A model generated the notes under the pieces. It did not search any database. It was given only the letters and a program-made list of their open reading frames with translations, and had not been told where the DNA came from. A DNA stretch of 64,000 bases, from the NCBI GenBank assembly GCA_000722615.1, contig JOKI01000020.1:37012-101011 (forward strand). Direction: 5' to 3'. Origin of the DNA: Pseudorhizobium pelagicum. Its GTDB lineage: Bacteria > Pseudomonadota > Alphaproteobacteria > Rhizobiales > Rhizobiaceae. Positions 25,898 to 33,806 of this stretch are shown piece after piece; positions within the stretch are counted from its first letter, which is position 1; each line of letters opens with the position of its first letter. Both the position numbers and the translations under genes were made by a program.

Positions 25898-26256
25898 TCA
25901 TTCGAGCGCCACGCGCGTATCTCGGAAAGCGTTCTGGTCGAGCGTCAGGCCGAGCCCCGGACGGTTGGGTGTCTCGAGGAAGCCATCCTTCGGCTTCGGC
26001 GCGTCGGTGAAAAGTGTTTCGCCGACGGCGACCATTCCGAGGTGCCACTCGACGATCCAGCCGTTCATCATGCCGGCCAGGAGATGCATGTTGAAAAGCG
26101 GCCAGCCGCCGCCATTGGCGATCGGCATGTTGTAGATCTGGGCGAGATGCGCGATTTTCCGCGCCCGCTATCGCCGCCGCAATAGGTAACATTGGGCTGC
26201 AGGATGTCGAGCGACTGGTGCTCGACAAACTCGCGCATGAGAAGCGCGCTCCCCGC
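25898..26256 (-). pseudogene. C-terminal remnant of an enolase-superfamily (mandelate racemase-like) enzyme
   Basis: The minus strand encodes LMREFVEHQSLDILQPNVTY and CGG. After a one-base frame change it continues KIAHLAQIYNMPIANGGGWP, FNMHLLAGMMNGWIVEWHLG and RPGLGLTLDQNAFRD to a stop at 25898. This is the last third of a mandelate racemase/sugar-acid dehydratase. The N-terminal capping domain and catalytic Lys/His strands are absent; the break coincides with the promoter of the next gene. It marks an old deletion or rearrangement at the junction between the two halves of the island. Confidence 0.8.
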
Positions 26257-26292
26257 GCGATGGAGTCGAGGTATTGTCTAGCGCATTTCAAT

Positions 26293-26304
26293 ATTGTAGA
26301 CAAT
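26293..26304. promoter_or_regulatory. Palindromic operator-like site ATTGTAGACAAT
   Basis: A perfect-arm palindrome (ATTGT-AG-ACAAT) lies 22 bp before the dehalogenase-like ATG; a half site TATTGTCTA lies at 26272-26280. The 14-mer TATTGTAGACAATC matches the reverse complement of the site before the GntR gene (39326-39339, TATTGTAGGCAATA) at 12 positions. This form is usual for FCD-type GntR operators. Confidence 0.65.
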
Positions 26305-26325
26305 CTACAGATTGAGGGATTGGAA

Positions 26326-27267
26326 ATGCATACCATCGAAATGCCGATGCTCACCAAAAATCTCGCGCTGATGGAAGGCTTCAGACGCGAAACGGTAAAG
26401 ACGTCAGGCGCCGAGATCGAAGTCGCCGTCGCCGGCAGCGGTCCGCCGCTCCTCTTGATCCACGGCAATCCGCTGACCCTGGTGAGCTGGCACAAAATTG
26501 CGCCGGCTCTCGCCAAGACCTTCACGGTGATTGCGCCGGACCTCCGCGGCTACGGCGACAGTTCCAAGCCCGACGGCGGTGAAGACCATGCGGCCTACAC
26601 GTTCCGCGCCATGGGCGAGGACAATTTCGAGGTGATGGATTATTTCGGCTTCAACCGTTTCCAGATCGCCGGCCATGATCGCGGCGCGCGCGTCGGCTTC
26701 CGCATGGCGCTCGACCGGCCGGGGCGTGTGGAACGGCTGGCCGCCCTCGACATCGTGCCGACCCATCACGTGTTGACCAACGTCACGCTCGGCTGGGGGC
26801 TGGAAAGCTATCACTGGTTCTTCATGGCGCAGAAGGCGCCCTTCCCCGAGCGGCTGATTTGCGCCGAGCTAGACTATTACATCCAGTACAAGCTAAACAA
26901 GAAGGGCGTCGGTCTTGAGATATTCACGCCAGAAGCCATGGCCGAATATGTCCGCTGCACCACGGCCGAACAGATCCACGCCGTCTGCGAGGATTACCGA
27001 GCGACGGTGACCCTTGACCTCGCCATGGATACGGCCGACTTCGGCCGGCGCCGGATTGCATGCCCCGTCATGGTGATCTGGGGCACCAACAGCCACTGCG
27101 GCCGTCATTTCAAGCCGGTCGAGGCCTGGAGCGAATGGGCCGACGATGTCAGCGGCTTCGGCATCCCAACCGGTCACTACCCCGCGGAACATCGCCCGGA
27201 CATCGTCTATCCGCTGTTCTGGGAGTTCTTCACCGGCCGCAACCCGCATTGGGACGATGCGCCATGA
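26326..27267 (+). CDS. Haloacetate (fluoroacetate) dehalogenase-like alpha/beta hydrolase
   Basis: A 313-residue alpha/beta hydrolase with an Asp nucleophile. Residues expected from fluoroacetate dehalogenases are all present: HGNP oxyanion loop (46-49), nucleophile Asp118 followed by Arg119 and Arg122 (GHDRGAR), Asp142 in LDIVPT, halide-pocket His163-Trp164 (SYHW), Tyr224 (CEDYRA), and catalytic His284 (GHYPAE). Known members hydrolyse fluoro- or chloroacetate, but many homologues have untested substrates. The gene starts an operon with the rhodanese gene (ATGA overlap). The upstream frame could extend to 26218, but the start at 26326 fits the family N-terminus and lies behind the operator-like palindrome. 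Confidence 0.82.
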   Translation: MHTIEMPMLTKNLALMEGFRRETVKTSGAEIEVAVAGSGPPLLLIHGNPLTLVSWHKIAPALAKTFTVIAPDLRGYGDSSKPDGGEDHAAYTFRAMGEDNFEVMDYFGFNRFQIAGHDRGARVGFRMALDRPGRVERLAALDIVPTHHVLTNVTLGWGLESYHWFFMAQKAPFPERLICAELDYYIQYKLNKKGVGLEIFTPEAMAEYVRCTTAEQIHAVCEDYRATVTLDLAMDTADFGRRRIACPVMVIWGTNSHCGRHFKPVEAWSEWADDVSGFGIPTGHYPAEHRPDIVYPLFWEFFTGRNPHWDDAP

Positions 27268-28850
27268 GTTCGCGCATCGTCCAGGTCGAGGAAGCACGCC
27301 GCCGCCTGCACGACGGCGGCGAAATCGCCCTGCTGGATGTCCGCGAGGCAGGGCAGTTTGGCGAGGCGCATCCGCTCTTTGCCACGCCCTGCCCCTATTC
27401 CCGGCTTGAAATTCTCGTGCCCCGAGTTGTGCCGCGACGGACGGCGCCGGTGCTGCTTCTCGACGCCGGCGACGGTTTGGCAGCGCGCGCCGCAAAGCGG
27501 CTCGAAGCCCTCGGCTACACGAATGTCAGCGTCGTTGCCGGCGGCATGCCAGCTTGGGCGGCGGCCGGTTTTCCTGTCTACAAGGGCGTCAACGTGCCCT
27601 CGAAGACGCTCGGCGAACTCGCCGAACAGATCTGGCATCCGTCGATGATCACGCCGGAACAGCTTACCGCATGGAAAGCCGAGGGACGCAAGTTCGGCTT
27701 CTTCGATGCGCGCCCGGCTGATGAATATGTCAAGATGCGCGTGCCCGGTGCTGCCTGCCTGCCGAACGGCGAACTGGCGCACCGCCTCCCCGTGGCAGCG
27801 GATCCAGAAACACCTCTCGTCATTACCTGCGCCGGCCGTACGCGCGGCATTATTGGCGCCATAGGCGTCAACCTTGCGGGACACACGGGTCCGGTTCTGG
27901 CGCTCGAAAACGGCACGCAGGGCTGGGCGCTGGCCGGCGGACCGCTGGAACGCGGCAACAGGGCTGCTGCCTTTCCTAAACTCTCGCCTGCCGAGGCCGA
28001 ACGCACCCGCGCTTCCGCGCATTCGCTGATTGAACGCTTCGGCATCGCGACGGTCGATGCGGCCGGGATCGAGGATTTCCTCGCCGACGATGGCATGACG
28101 ACCTATCTGCTCGACGTGCGCTCGGCCGCCGAAGCTACGGCCGATCCAATTCCTGGCGCGGAGCATGCACCGTCGGGCCAGCTCGTGCAGGCGACCGACC
28201 AGTGGATCGCGGTGCGCCATGCGCGGCTCGTTCTCATCGATAACCTTGGCATGCGCGCAGCGCTTGCCGCTTTCTGGCTGCGGCAACTGGGTTACCACCC
28301 TCATGTTGCGATCATCGACGACGCAATGCGTCGGCGGGTGCACCGAGACGCGGCAGCTATGCCGTTGCCATCGCCTGCCCTACCGTCGATCATGCCTGAA
28401 GAGGCGCTCCGGCATGTCGCGGCCCGCACAGCGGTCTTCGTCGACCTGCGCGGATCGTTCGCCTATCGCGAAAACCATGTCGATGGCGCGATCTGGCTTG
28501 TGCGGCCCAACGCCGAAGCCTTCGCCGGTACCATCTGCGCCCGGACGGCGCTGCTGATCGCCGATGATCTGTGCGTTGCCGAACTGGCTGCCATGGACCT
28601 CCGCGAGGGCGGGATTGTGGCGCTGCATCTGGTGGAGGGCGGCCACAAGGCCCTTGTCTATGCCGGCGCGCCGACCGTTGCGACACCGGACACGCCCTCA
28701 GACGCCAGGGCCATCGACCACCTCTTCTTCGTCCACGACCGCCATGACGGCAACCTGGAATCCTCCCGGCGCTACCTCGCCTGGGAAACCGGCCTGATCG
28801 ATCAGCTTGATGACGTCGAGCGCGCGGAGTACCGGCTCGACCGTCCATGA
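27264..28850 (+). CDS. Four-domain rhodanese-related protein
   Basis: A 528-residue protein of four tandem rhodanese-like domains (about residues 5-105, 120-225, 262-355 and 385-470). Each carries the fold markers, for example LLDVREAGQF, FFDARPADEY, LLDVRSAAEA and FVDLRGSFAY. Only domain 2 has a Cys at the catalytic loop (ITCAGRTRG, Cys189). The matching loops of domains 1, 3 and 4 read LDAGDG, IDNLGM and ADDLCV and lack it. Rhodaneses move sulfane sulfur. The coupling to a dehalogenase-like hydrolase by a 4-bp overlap suggests they share a substrate, possibly an organosulfur or thiol acid. This is speculation. Confidence 0.85.
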   Translation: MSSRIVQVEEARRRLHDGGEIALLDVREAGQFGEAHPLFATPCPYSRLEILVPRVVPRRTAPVLLLDAGDGLAARAAKRLEALGYTNVSVVAGGMPAWAAAGFPVYKGVNVPSKTLGELAEQIWHPSMITPEQLTAWKAEGRKFGFFDARPADEYVKMRVPGAACLPNGELAHRLPVAADPETPLVITCAGRTRGIIGAIGVNLAGHTGPVLALENGTQGWALAGGPLERGNRAAAFPKLSPAEAERTRASAHSLIERFGIATVDAAGIEDFLADDGMTTYLLDVRSAAEATADPIPGAEHAPSGQLVQATDQWIAVRHARLVLIDNLGMRAALAAFWLRQLGYHPHVAIIDDAMRRRVHRDAAAMPLPSPALPSIMPEEALRHVAARTAVFVDLRGSFAYRENHVDGAIWLVRPNAEAFAGTICARTALLIADDLCVAELAAMDLREGGIVALHLVEGGHKALVYAGAPTVATPDTPSDARAIDHLFFVHDRHDGNLESSRRYLAWETGLIDQLDDVERAEYRLDRP

Positions 28851-28862
28851 CCGGAAACGCAC

Positions 28863-28910
28863 CGGGCCGGCAGCGACCAATTGGAGTGGCTGCCGGCCCG
28901 TTTGTTCGTT
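28863..28910 (+). terminator. Intrinsic terminator between convergent rhodanese and tctA genes
   Basis: CGGGCCGGCAGC (28863-28874) pairs perfectly with GCTGCCGGCCCG (28889-28900) over a 14-nt loop, followed on the plus strand by TTTGTTCGTT. It begins 12 bp after the rhodanese stop, and tctA ends at 28925 from the other side. It may serve both directions. Confidence 0.8.
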
Positions 28911-28924
28911 GGCCTCCTGGAACG

Positions 28925-30448
28925 CTAGCCCGTCTGCGCGGCGGCCAGGGCCGCTTGCTTCACGCGGCGTCGCTTGGAGATTACCTGCAGCAGGATCGAA
29001 CCAAGCATCAGTGCGAAGATCACCAGCGCCCAAGGCCGTTCGAGCCCATAGCCGATGAAGTCGCCGCCGCTGATCTGGTTCGTTCTGAGCAGGTTGCCTT
29101 CGAGCAGGCTGCCGAGCAGAAGCCCGACTACGGCCGCCGCCACAGGATAGCCGTAGCGCACCATGGCCCAGCCGAGCACCGAAAACACCCACAGCGTGAT
29201 CGGCCCCGCGGAACTACCCTCTATGGCATAGGCGCCGAATGTCGAAACGACGAGGACGCTCGGAATCAGGAAGCGAAGCGGAACCCTTACGACATAACCC
29301 GCCACATAGACGAAGCCGAGGCCAACAAAGAAGAGCAGTACAGCCTGCGCGAAGTTGGAAAAGATGACGGCGTAGACAATATCCTTGTTGTGGGCGATGA
29401 AGCTCGGACCGCCGACGATATTGTGCATGGCAAAGGCTGCAAGCAGGATTGCTGTTGCGCCACCGCCAGGAATTCCAAGCGCCAGCATCGTTGCCATTGC
29501 GCCGCCCTCGGACGAGGAATTTGCTGCCTCGGCCGCAATTACGCCCTTCGGGTTGCCTTGACCGAACGTATCACCGTCGGCGGCGTTGCGCTTCGTTTCC
29601 GAATAGGAAAGGAGGTTTGAAATCGACGAACCGACGCCGGGGATGGCGCCGATGATGACGCCGATCAGCGAGCCGCGGAAAATGATCGTCGGGTAGCGGA
29701 ATGCCTGACGGACCCCGCCGAGGATCTTGGCGAAACTGATGTTTCGCGAGCCCTCGTCTTCGATCAAATAGGTCGTATTGATAAGACCGATCAACTGGCT
29801 GGCCGCAAGTAGCCCCATCATCGCGGGGATCTGGGGCACGCCGTCGAGAAGCCACGGAATGCCGATCGTCCCGCGGACGAAACCGGCCGTGTTCATGCCC
29901 ACAGTTCCGAGCAGCACGCCGAACGTGCCGGCCAGAAGACCGCGACTCATCTGTGTACCCGCAAGCGAGCCGAGCAGCAGCATGCCCCACACGGCGACGG
30001 CGAACATTTCGAGCGGCCCGAGCTTTAGGACGACGCCGGAGATCGGGACGATCAGTACGAAGAGCATGACATAGCTGGCAAGGCAACCGATGACCGAGGA
30101 GGCAAGCGCGATACCGAGGGCCTCGCTATGTTGCCCCTTGCGTGCCATCGGATAGCCGTCGAAAGTGGTCGCAACGGCCGACGACGTGCCGGGAATGCCC
30201 ATCAAGACTGCCGGAACCGATCCGCCGAAACCCGCACCCGTATAGATCGCGGTCAGGAAAACGATGGCCGGCAGAAACTCCATGTAGAGCGTTGCCGGCA
30301 AGGCAAAGGCCATGGCCATCGTGATGGATATGCCGGGCATTGCGCCGAAGACGAGCCCGATCGCCAGGCCGGGAAGCAGATAGAGCCAGGCGTTGATGTC
30401 GGACGACAACAGCGTGAAGGCTCCGGAAACAGAATTCAGCTCGATCAC
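28925..30448 (-). CDS. tctA: Tripartite tricarboxylate transporter large permease, TctA family (third set)
   Basis: A 507-residue permease with about twelve helices and TctA motifs: GLVFGAMPGISITMAMAFAL near residue 35, MGIPGTSSAVATTFDGYPM, GAIPGVGSSISNLLSYSETK near 270, and LGIPGGGATAILLAAFAMHN near 330. It is 10 bp downstream of tctB and closes the minus-strand tctCBA operon, convergent with the rhodanese gene. Confidence 0.94.
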   Translation of the reverse strand: MIELNSVSGAFTLLSSDINAWLYLLPGLAIGLVFGAMPGISITMAMAFALPATLYMEFLPAIVFLTAIYTGAGFGGSVPAVLMGIPGTSSAVATTFDGYPMARKGQHSEALGIALASSVIGCLASYVMLFVLIVPISGVVLKLGPLEMFAVAVWGMLLLGSLAGTQMSRGLLAGTFGVLLGTVGMNTAGFVRGTIGIPWLLDGVPQIPAMMGLLAASQLIGLINTTYLIEDEGSRNISFAKILGGVRQAFRYPTIIFRGSLIGVIIGAIPGVGSSISNLLSYSETKRNAADGDTFGQGNPKGVIAAEAANSSSEGGAMATMLALGIPGGGATAILLAAFAMHNIVGGPSFIAHNKDIVYAVIFSNFAQAVLLFFVGLGFVYVAGYVVRVPLRFLIPSVLVVSTFGAYAIEGSSAGPITLWVFSVLGWAMVRYGYPVAAAVVGLLLGSLLEGNLLRTNQISGGDFIGYGLERPWALVIFALMLGSILLQVISKRRRVKQAALAAAQTG

Positions 30449-30458
30449 GGCGCCTCGC

Positions 30459-30926
30459 TCAAAGAATTGTCAGAGGGAAAGGAAATGGCGTGATGGTTCC
30501 GTATCCGTAGATCAGGACCACGGTGAAGACTGCACTGAACAGCAGGTTGGCCCACCATCGTCTTTCGCCGCAGACAGCAAGCCCGATCACCATGAAGGCG
30601 AAGGTCGCAATGTCGAAGCCGACGACTTCCAGCGAGAAGGCGAGACCGGCCAGGGCAGCGATCAGAATGAAGACGCGCACAAGGTCACCGCGTGTCTCGC
30701 CTTCCGTTTCCGCTTCCTCGGCCGCATCGGCACGCGGGAAAATGCCCGGCAGCACAAAAGCGGCAAGCACGAACGCAAGGATTGCCGCCGGCTGTACCAG
30801 AAGGAGGTTGTTGGTGCGCAGGGACACGCCCCGCGCATCCAGAAGATAGGCGACGACGACCCCGGTGATCACGGTCAGGAGGATCAGGTGACCCCAGATG
30901 ACCTTCCGACCTGATTTGGTGCTCAT
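30459..30926 (-). CDS. tctB: Tripartite tricarboxylate transporter small subunit, TctB family (third set)
   Basis: A 155-residue protein with four hydrophobic helices (LILLTVITGVVVAYLL first), a short acidic loop (AAEEAETEGE), and two terminal helix pairs; this is the TctB pattern. The start MSTKSGRK at 30926 is preferred over an upstream in-frame ATG lying inside the hairpin region. It follows tctC with a 69-bp gap containing a 10-bp stem-loop. Confidence 0.85.
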   Translation of the reverse strand: MSTKSGRKVIWGHLILLTVITGVVVAYLLDARGVSLRTNNLLLVQPAAILAFVLAAFVLPGIFPRADAAEEAETEGETRGDLVRVFILIAALAGLAFSLEVVGFDIATFAFMVIGLAVCGERRWWANLLFSAVFTVVLIYGYGTITPFPFPLTIL

Positions 30927-30943
30927 GGACGTGCTCTCCCGTC

Positions 30944-30981
30944 TTGCGTGAAGTGTCCGCCTAGGCGCACGCTTCACGCAA
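30944..30981 (-). other. Stem-loop between tctC and tctB
   Basis: TTGCGTGAAG (30944-30953) pairs perfectly with CTTCACGCAA (30972-30981) around an 18-nt loop. It lies just after the tctC stop with no T-run, the usual position for an element that stabilises the receptor message or attenuates the permease genes. Confidence 0.55.
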
Positions 30982-30995
30982 ACGTTGCCAGGCAA

Positions 30996-31997
30996 CTAGT
31001 TGCCCTTCAACAGTTCGATATACTGTTCCATCACCTGTGCAGTACGGGCGAGCATCTTGTTGGACTCTTCGGGCCCGTACCAGTCGGTGGCGAGTTGCTG
31101 GTTCTTCAGCGCTTCGATCGCGGCCGGGTTCTTGGAGGCAGCTTCGATCGCGCCTACGAGCGTCTTGAAGATCTCGGGATTGGACGTCTGCATCGAGCGA
31201 TGCAAGCCCCAGCCGCGCTGAGAGCCCACCACGAAGTCGGCATCGGCACCGAGAACATCCGTTACGATCGCGCCTTCCCAGTTGTCACGCTTGCGGCTGT
31301 CGAAGGTCAGCAGAGGGCGAATTTGTTCCGCCAGCGGCAGGAAGCCTTCGCCACCGACGAAACCGACATCAACGACACCGCCCGCGACCGCATTGCGGGC
31401 AGGACCGCCGCCATCATAGGTGACGACGCGCACGGCACTGCTATCGATCTGGTTCGCCGCGCACAAGATGCTAAAATTCACCAGGTCGGCCGATGCCGGC
31501 TGAAGGCCGACTGAAAGGCTGCCGGGATCCGCCTTGAGGCGGGAAATCGCATCTTCGACCGACTTGACGTCGGAGCCTGCGCTGGTCGCCATCAGAGTGT
31601 AGTCCTGCGACGGCAGGTTGACCATGTAGAAGTCCTCCAGCTTGAAGGAGGCATCCTGCGTCAGAACGTTGAGCGGCAGATAAGGCGCGGCCGAAGTGCA
31701 GAGGATGGTGTAGCCGTCGTCAGGTTGCTGCAGAAAGAACGTGTGTCCGAGCAGCGCGCCAGCGCCGCCGCGGTTGATGATCGTTAACGGCTGCCCGAGT
31801 TCCTCTTGGAGGAACGGGGCGAAGGCCCTCGCCAAGCGGTCGTTGTAGCCCCCGGTATCAAATGGCACGACAATATTGATGGGACGATCTGGATAGGCAC
31901 CCTGGGCGCGCAAGATTGACGGCGACGCGAGCGCTGCAAAGGCAACACCTCCGGCACTCGCCTTGAGAATGGTACGGCGCGAAACTTTGGATATCAT
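30996..31997 (-). CDS. tctC: Tripartite tricarboxylate transporter substrate-binding protein, TctC family (third set)
   Basis: A 333-residue receptor whose export signal carries a twin-arginine motif, SRRTILKASAGGVAFAALAS, before AQGAYPDRP. This is unlike the plain Sec signals of the other two tctC products. Bug-family elements follow: INIVVPFDTGGYNDRLARAF, LTIINRGGAGALLGHTFFLQ and DSSAVRVVTYDGGGPARNAV. The start at 31997 has GGAGGAAATTAAG before it. It is divergent from mmgE at 32378 across a region with two copies of the shared operator-like element. Confidence 0.9.
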   Translation of the reverse strand: MISKVSRRTILKASAGGVAFAALASPSILRAQGAYPDRPINIVVPFDTGGYNDRLARAFAPFLQEELGQPLTIINRGGAGALLGHTFFLQQPDDGYTILCTSAAPYLPLNVLTQDASFKLEDFYMVNLPSQDYTLMATSAGSDVKSVEDAISRLKADPGSLSVGLQPASADLVNFSILCAANQIDSSAVRVVTYDGGGPARNAVAGGVVDVGFVGGEGFLPLAEQIRPLLTFDSRKRDNWEGAIVTDVLGADADFVVGSQRGWGLHRSMQTSNPEIFKTLVGAIEAASKNPAAIEALKNQQLATDWYGPEESNKMLARTAQVMEQYIELLKGN

Positions 31998-32104
31998 CTT
32001 AATTTCCTCCAAGGCCTTTGCAGGCTCCCTCTCCCTTGCCAGCCCGATGTGAGCGGGATGACGGCGACCTCTCCCAAGGCCTGCGCAAAGGCTAGAAACG
32101 AATT

Positions 32105-32121
32105 AGTCAACTGTCAACAAT
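32105..32121. promoter_or_regulatory. Operator-like element upstream of tctC (third set)
   Basis: AGTCAACTGTCAACAAT matches the element at 25849-25865 at 15 of 17 bases. It lies 108 bp before the tctC start codon, against 105 bp for the second tctC, and has the same orientation relative to the gene. The conserved part is TGTCAACAAT. Confidence 0.65.
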
Positions 32122-32241
32122 AATTCCACGAATCGGGTCTCCCCCACCTCGTGTGCGTTCTCTCAGCAGCTGGACAATCCAAATTCCCCCCATATGCCGC
32201 TTTTCGGCTTAATTAAACGAAAATCCTAACACCGTCCCAAA

Positions 32242-32258
32242 GTTGTTGACAATTGACA
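32242..32258. promoter_or_regulatory. Operator-like element upstream of mmgE/prpD in the divergent promoter
   Basis: The minus strand reads TGTCAATTGTCAACAAC, the same TGTCAAnTGTCAACAA pattern as before both tctC genes. It sits 120 bp ahead of the mmgE/prpD start and has the same orientation relative to transcription as the other two. With the site at 32105 it forms a two-operator divergent control region (32013-32377). Confidence 0.65.
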
Positions 32259-32377
32259 GATACTCCGTTTGTTTGGCGGCGACGGCGAGGGAGCGCCGAA
32301 CCGGCTTCGCGCGCATGCGCTTCATTGAGTCCGGGTCAGGCAGGCTTCTCCGCGGAAGCAAAAATGGGAGGACCAGA

Positions 32378-33802
32378 ATGACTGCCGTGACCAAGATCGA
32401 TACCGCGACCGACACAACCGGGTTGACCCATGAAGTTGCCCTCTTCGTTCATGCCGCAAAAAGTGCCGACCTGCCGGCAGTCGTCGTCGCAAACGGCAAG
32501 AAATCGATCCTTGACGGCCTCGGCCTTGCGCTGTCCGGATCCGTCGCCACATCGGGCGAATATGTCCGCCGTCACCTCGACGACATCGGTGCGGTAACCG
32601 GCACGGCCACCGTCATCGGCACAGATCGCAAGGTCCCGCCGCGCTTTGCCGCCTTTGCAAACGGCGTCGGCATCCATGCGGATGACTATGACGACACGCA
32701 GCTCGCCGTCGCCAAGGATCGTGTCTACGGCCTACTGACACATCCGACGGCGCCTGCTTTGCCCTCGGCGCTGGCCATGGGGGAGACGCTCGGCGCCAGC
32801 GGCGCGGATGTCATGCTTGCCTACCACATCGGCGTCGAAGTTGAATGCAAGATCGCCGAGGCGATCAATCCGCGCCACTACCAGACCGGGTTCCACGCAA
32901 CCGCCACCTGTGGCACCTATGCCGCGGCCGCCGCCGCCGGCCGCCTGATGGGCCTGAACGTCGAGCAGTTGCTGCGCGCCCTTTCCATCGCCGGCAGCCA
33001 GTCGGCAGGCCTGCGCGAAAATTTCGGGACGATGACAAAGCCCTTCCATGCCGGCCGCTCCTCGGAAAGCGGCGTGGCTGCTGCGCAGTTCGCCTCCTAT
33101 GGCTGGACGGCCGCGCCGACGATCCTCGAAGCGCCACGCGGCTTCTTCTCGGCCGCCGGCGGCGGCTACGATGAAAACGCAATTCGCGGCAAGCTCGGCA
33201 ATCCCTGGACGTTCGACAGCCCCGGCATATCCATCAAGCCGCATCCATCGGGCTCGCTGACCCATCCCGGCATGACCGAGATGCTGCGCCTCATCAAGGA
33301 AAACGGCATCAAAGCATCGGACGTCGAGCACGTGCGCGTCGGCACCAACCACAACATGCCGAACGCGTTAATCCATCACCGGCCGCAGAACGAGTTGCAG
33401 GCAAAATTCTCCATGCAGTTTTGCATGGCCATCCTGCTGATCGAGGGCCGCGCCGGGCTCAACGAATTCACCGATGAAGTTGTGCTGCGAGACGACGTCA
33501 AGGCAATGATATCCAAGGTCGATTTTGTGGTCGACGAGCGCGCCGAGGCCGCCGGCTATCACCTGATGACCACCTATATCGACATCACACTGAAGGACGG
33601 CCGCACAATCTCCGGCAGGGCGGATTTCGGCAAGGGCAGCCCGGCCAACCCGATGAGCTACGACGAGGTCGCGACGAAGTTCCTCGAATGCGCCGAATTC
33701 GCACGGTGGGACATGGGCAAGGCCCGCGAGGTCGTCGGCATGGTGTCCGAGTTCGAAAAGCTTGCAGACATCCGCAAGCTGATGGCGCTGGTCAGCAACT
33801 GA
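32378..33802 (+). CDS. MmgE/PrpD family protein (third of four)
   Basis: A 474-residue superfamily member most like the one at 14478. Landmarks are SILDGLGLALSGSVAT, the active-site segment GIHADDYDDTQLAVAKD near residue 100, GFHATATCGTYAAAAAAGRL near 180, FGTMTKPFHAGRSSESG near 225, and SIKPHPSGSLTHPGM near 290. The ATG at 32378 follows GGGAGGACC; the frame is open upstream to 32243, but that part is promoter. It is first gene of the six-gene plus-strand operon running to ttuC, opposite the third tct set. Activity could be dehydration, decarboxylation or epimerisation of a hydroxy polycarboxylate. Confidence 0.9.
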   Translation: MTAVTKIDTATDTTGLTHEVALFVHAAKSADLPAVVVANGKKSILDGLGLALSGSVATSGEYVRRHLDDIGAVTGTATVIGTDRKVPPRFAAFANGVGIHADDYDDTQLAVAKDRVYGLLTHPTAPALPSALAMGETLGASGADVMLAYHIGVEVECKIAEAINPRHYQTGFHATATCGTYAAAAAAGRLMGLNVEQLLRALSIAGSQSAGLRENFGTMTKPFHAGRSSESGVAAAQFASYGWTAAPTILEAPRGFFSAAGGGYDENAIRGKLGNPWTFDSPGISIKPHPSGSLTHPGMTEMLRLIKENGIKASDVEHVRVGTNHNMPNALIHHRPQNELQAKFSMQFCMAILLIEGRAGLNEFTDEVVLRDDVKAMISKVDFVVDERAEAAGYHLMTTYIDITLKDGRTISGRADFGKGSPANPMSYDEVATKFLECAEFARWDMGKAREVVGMVSEFEKLADIRKLMALVSN

Positions 33803-33806
33803 AATC

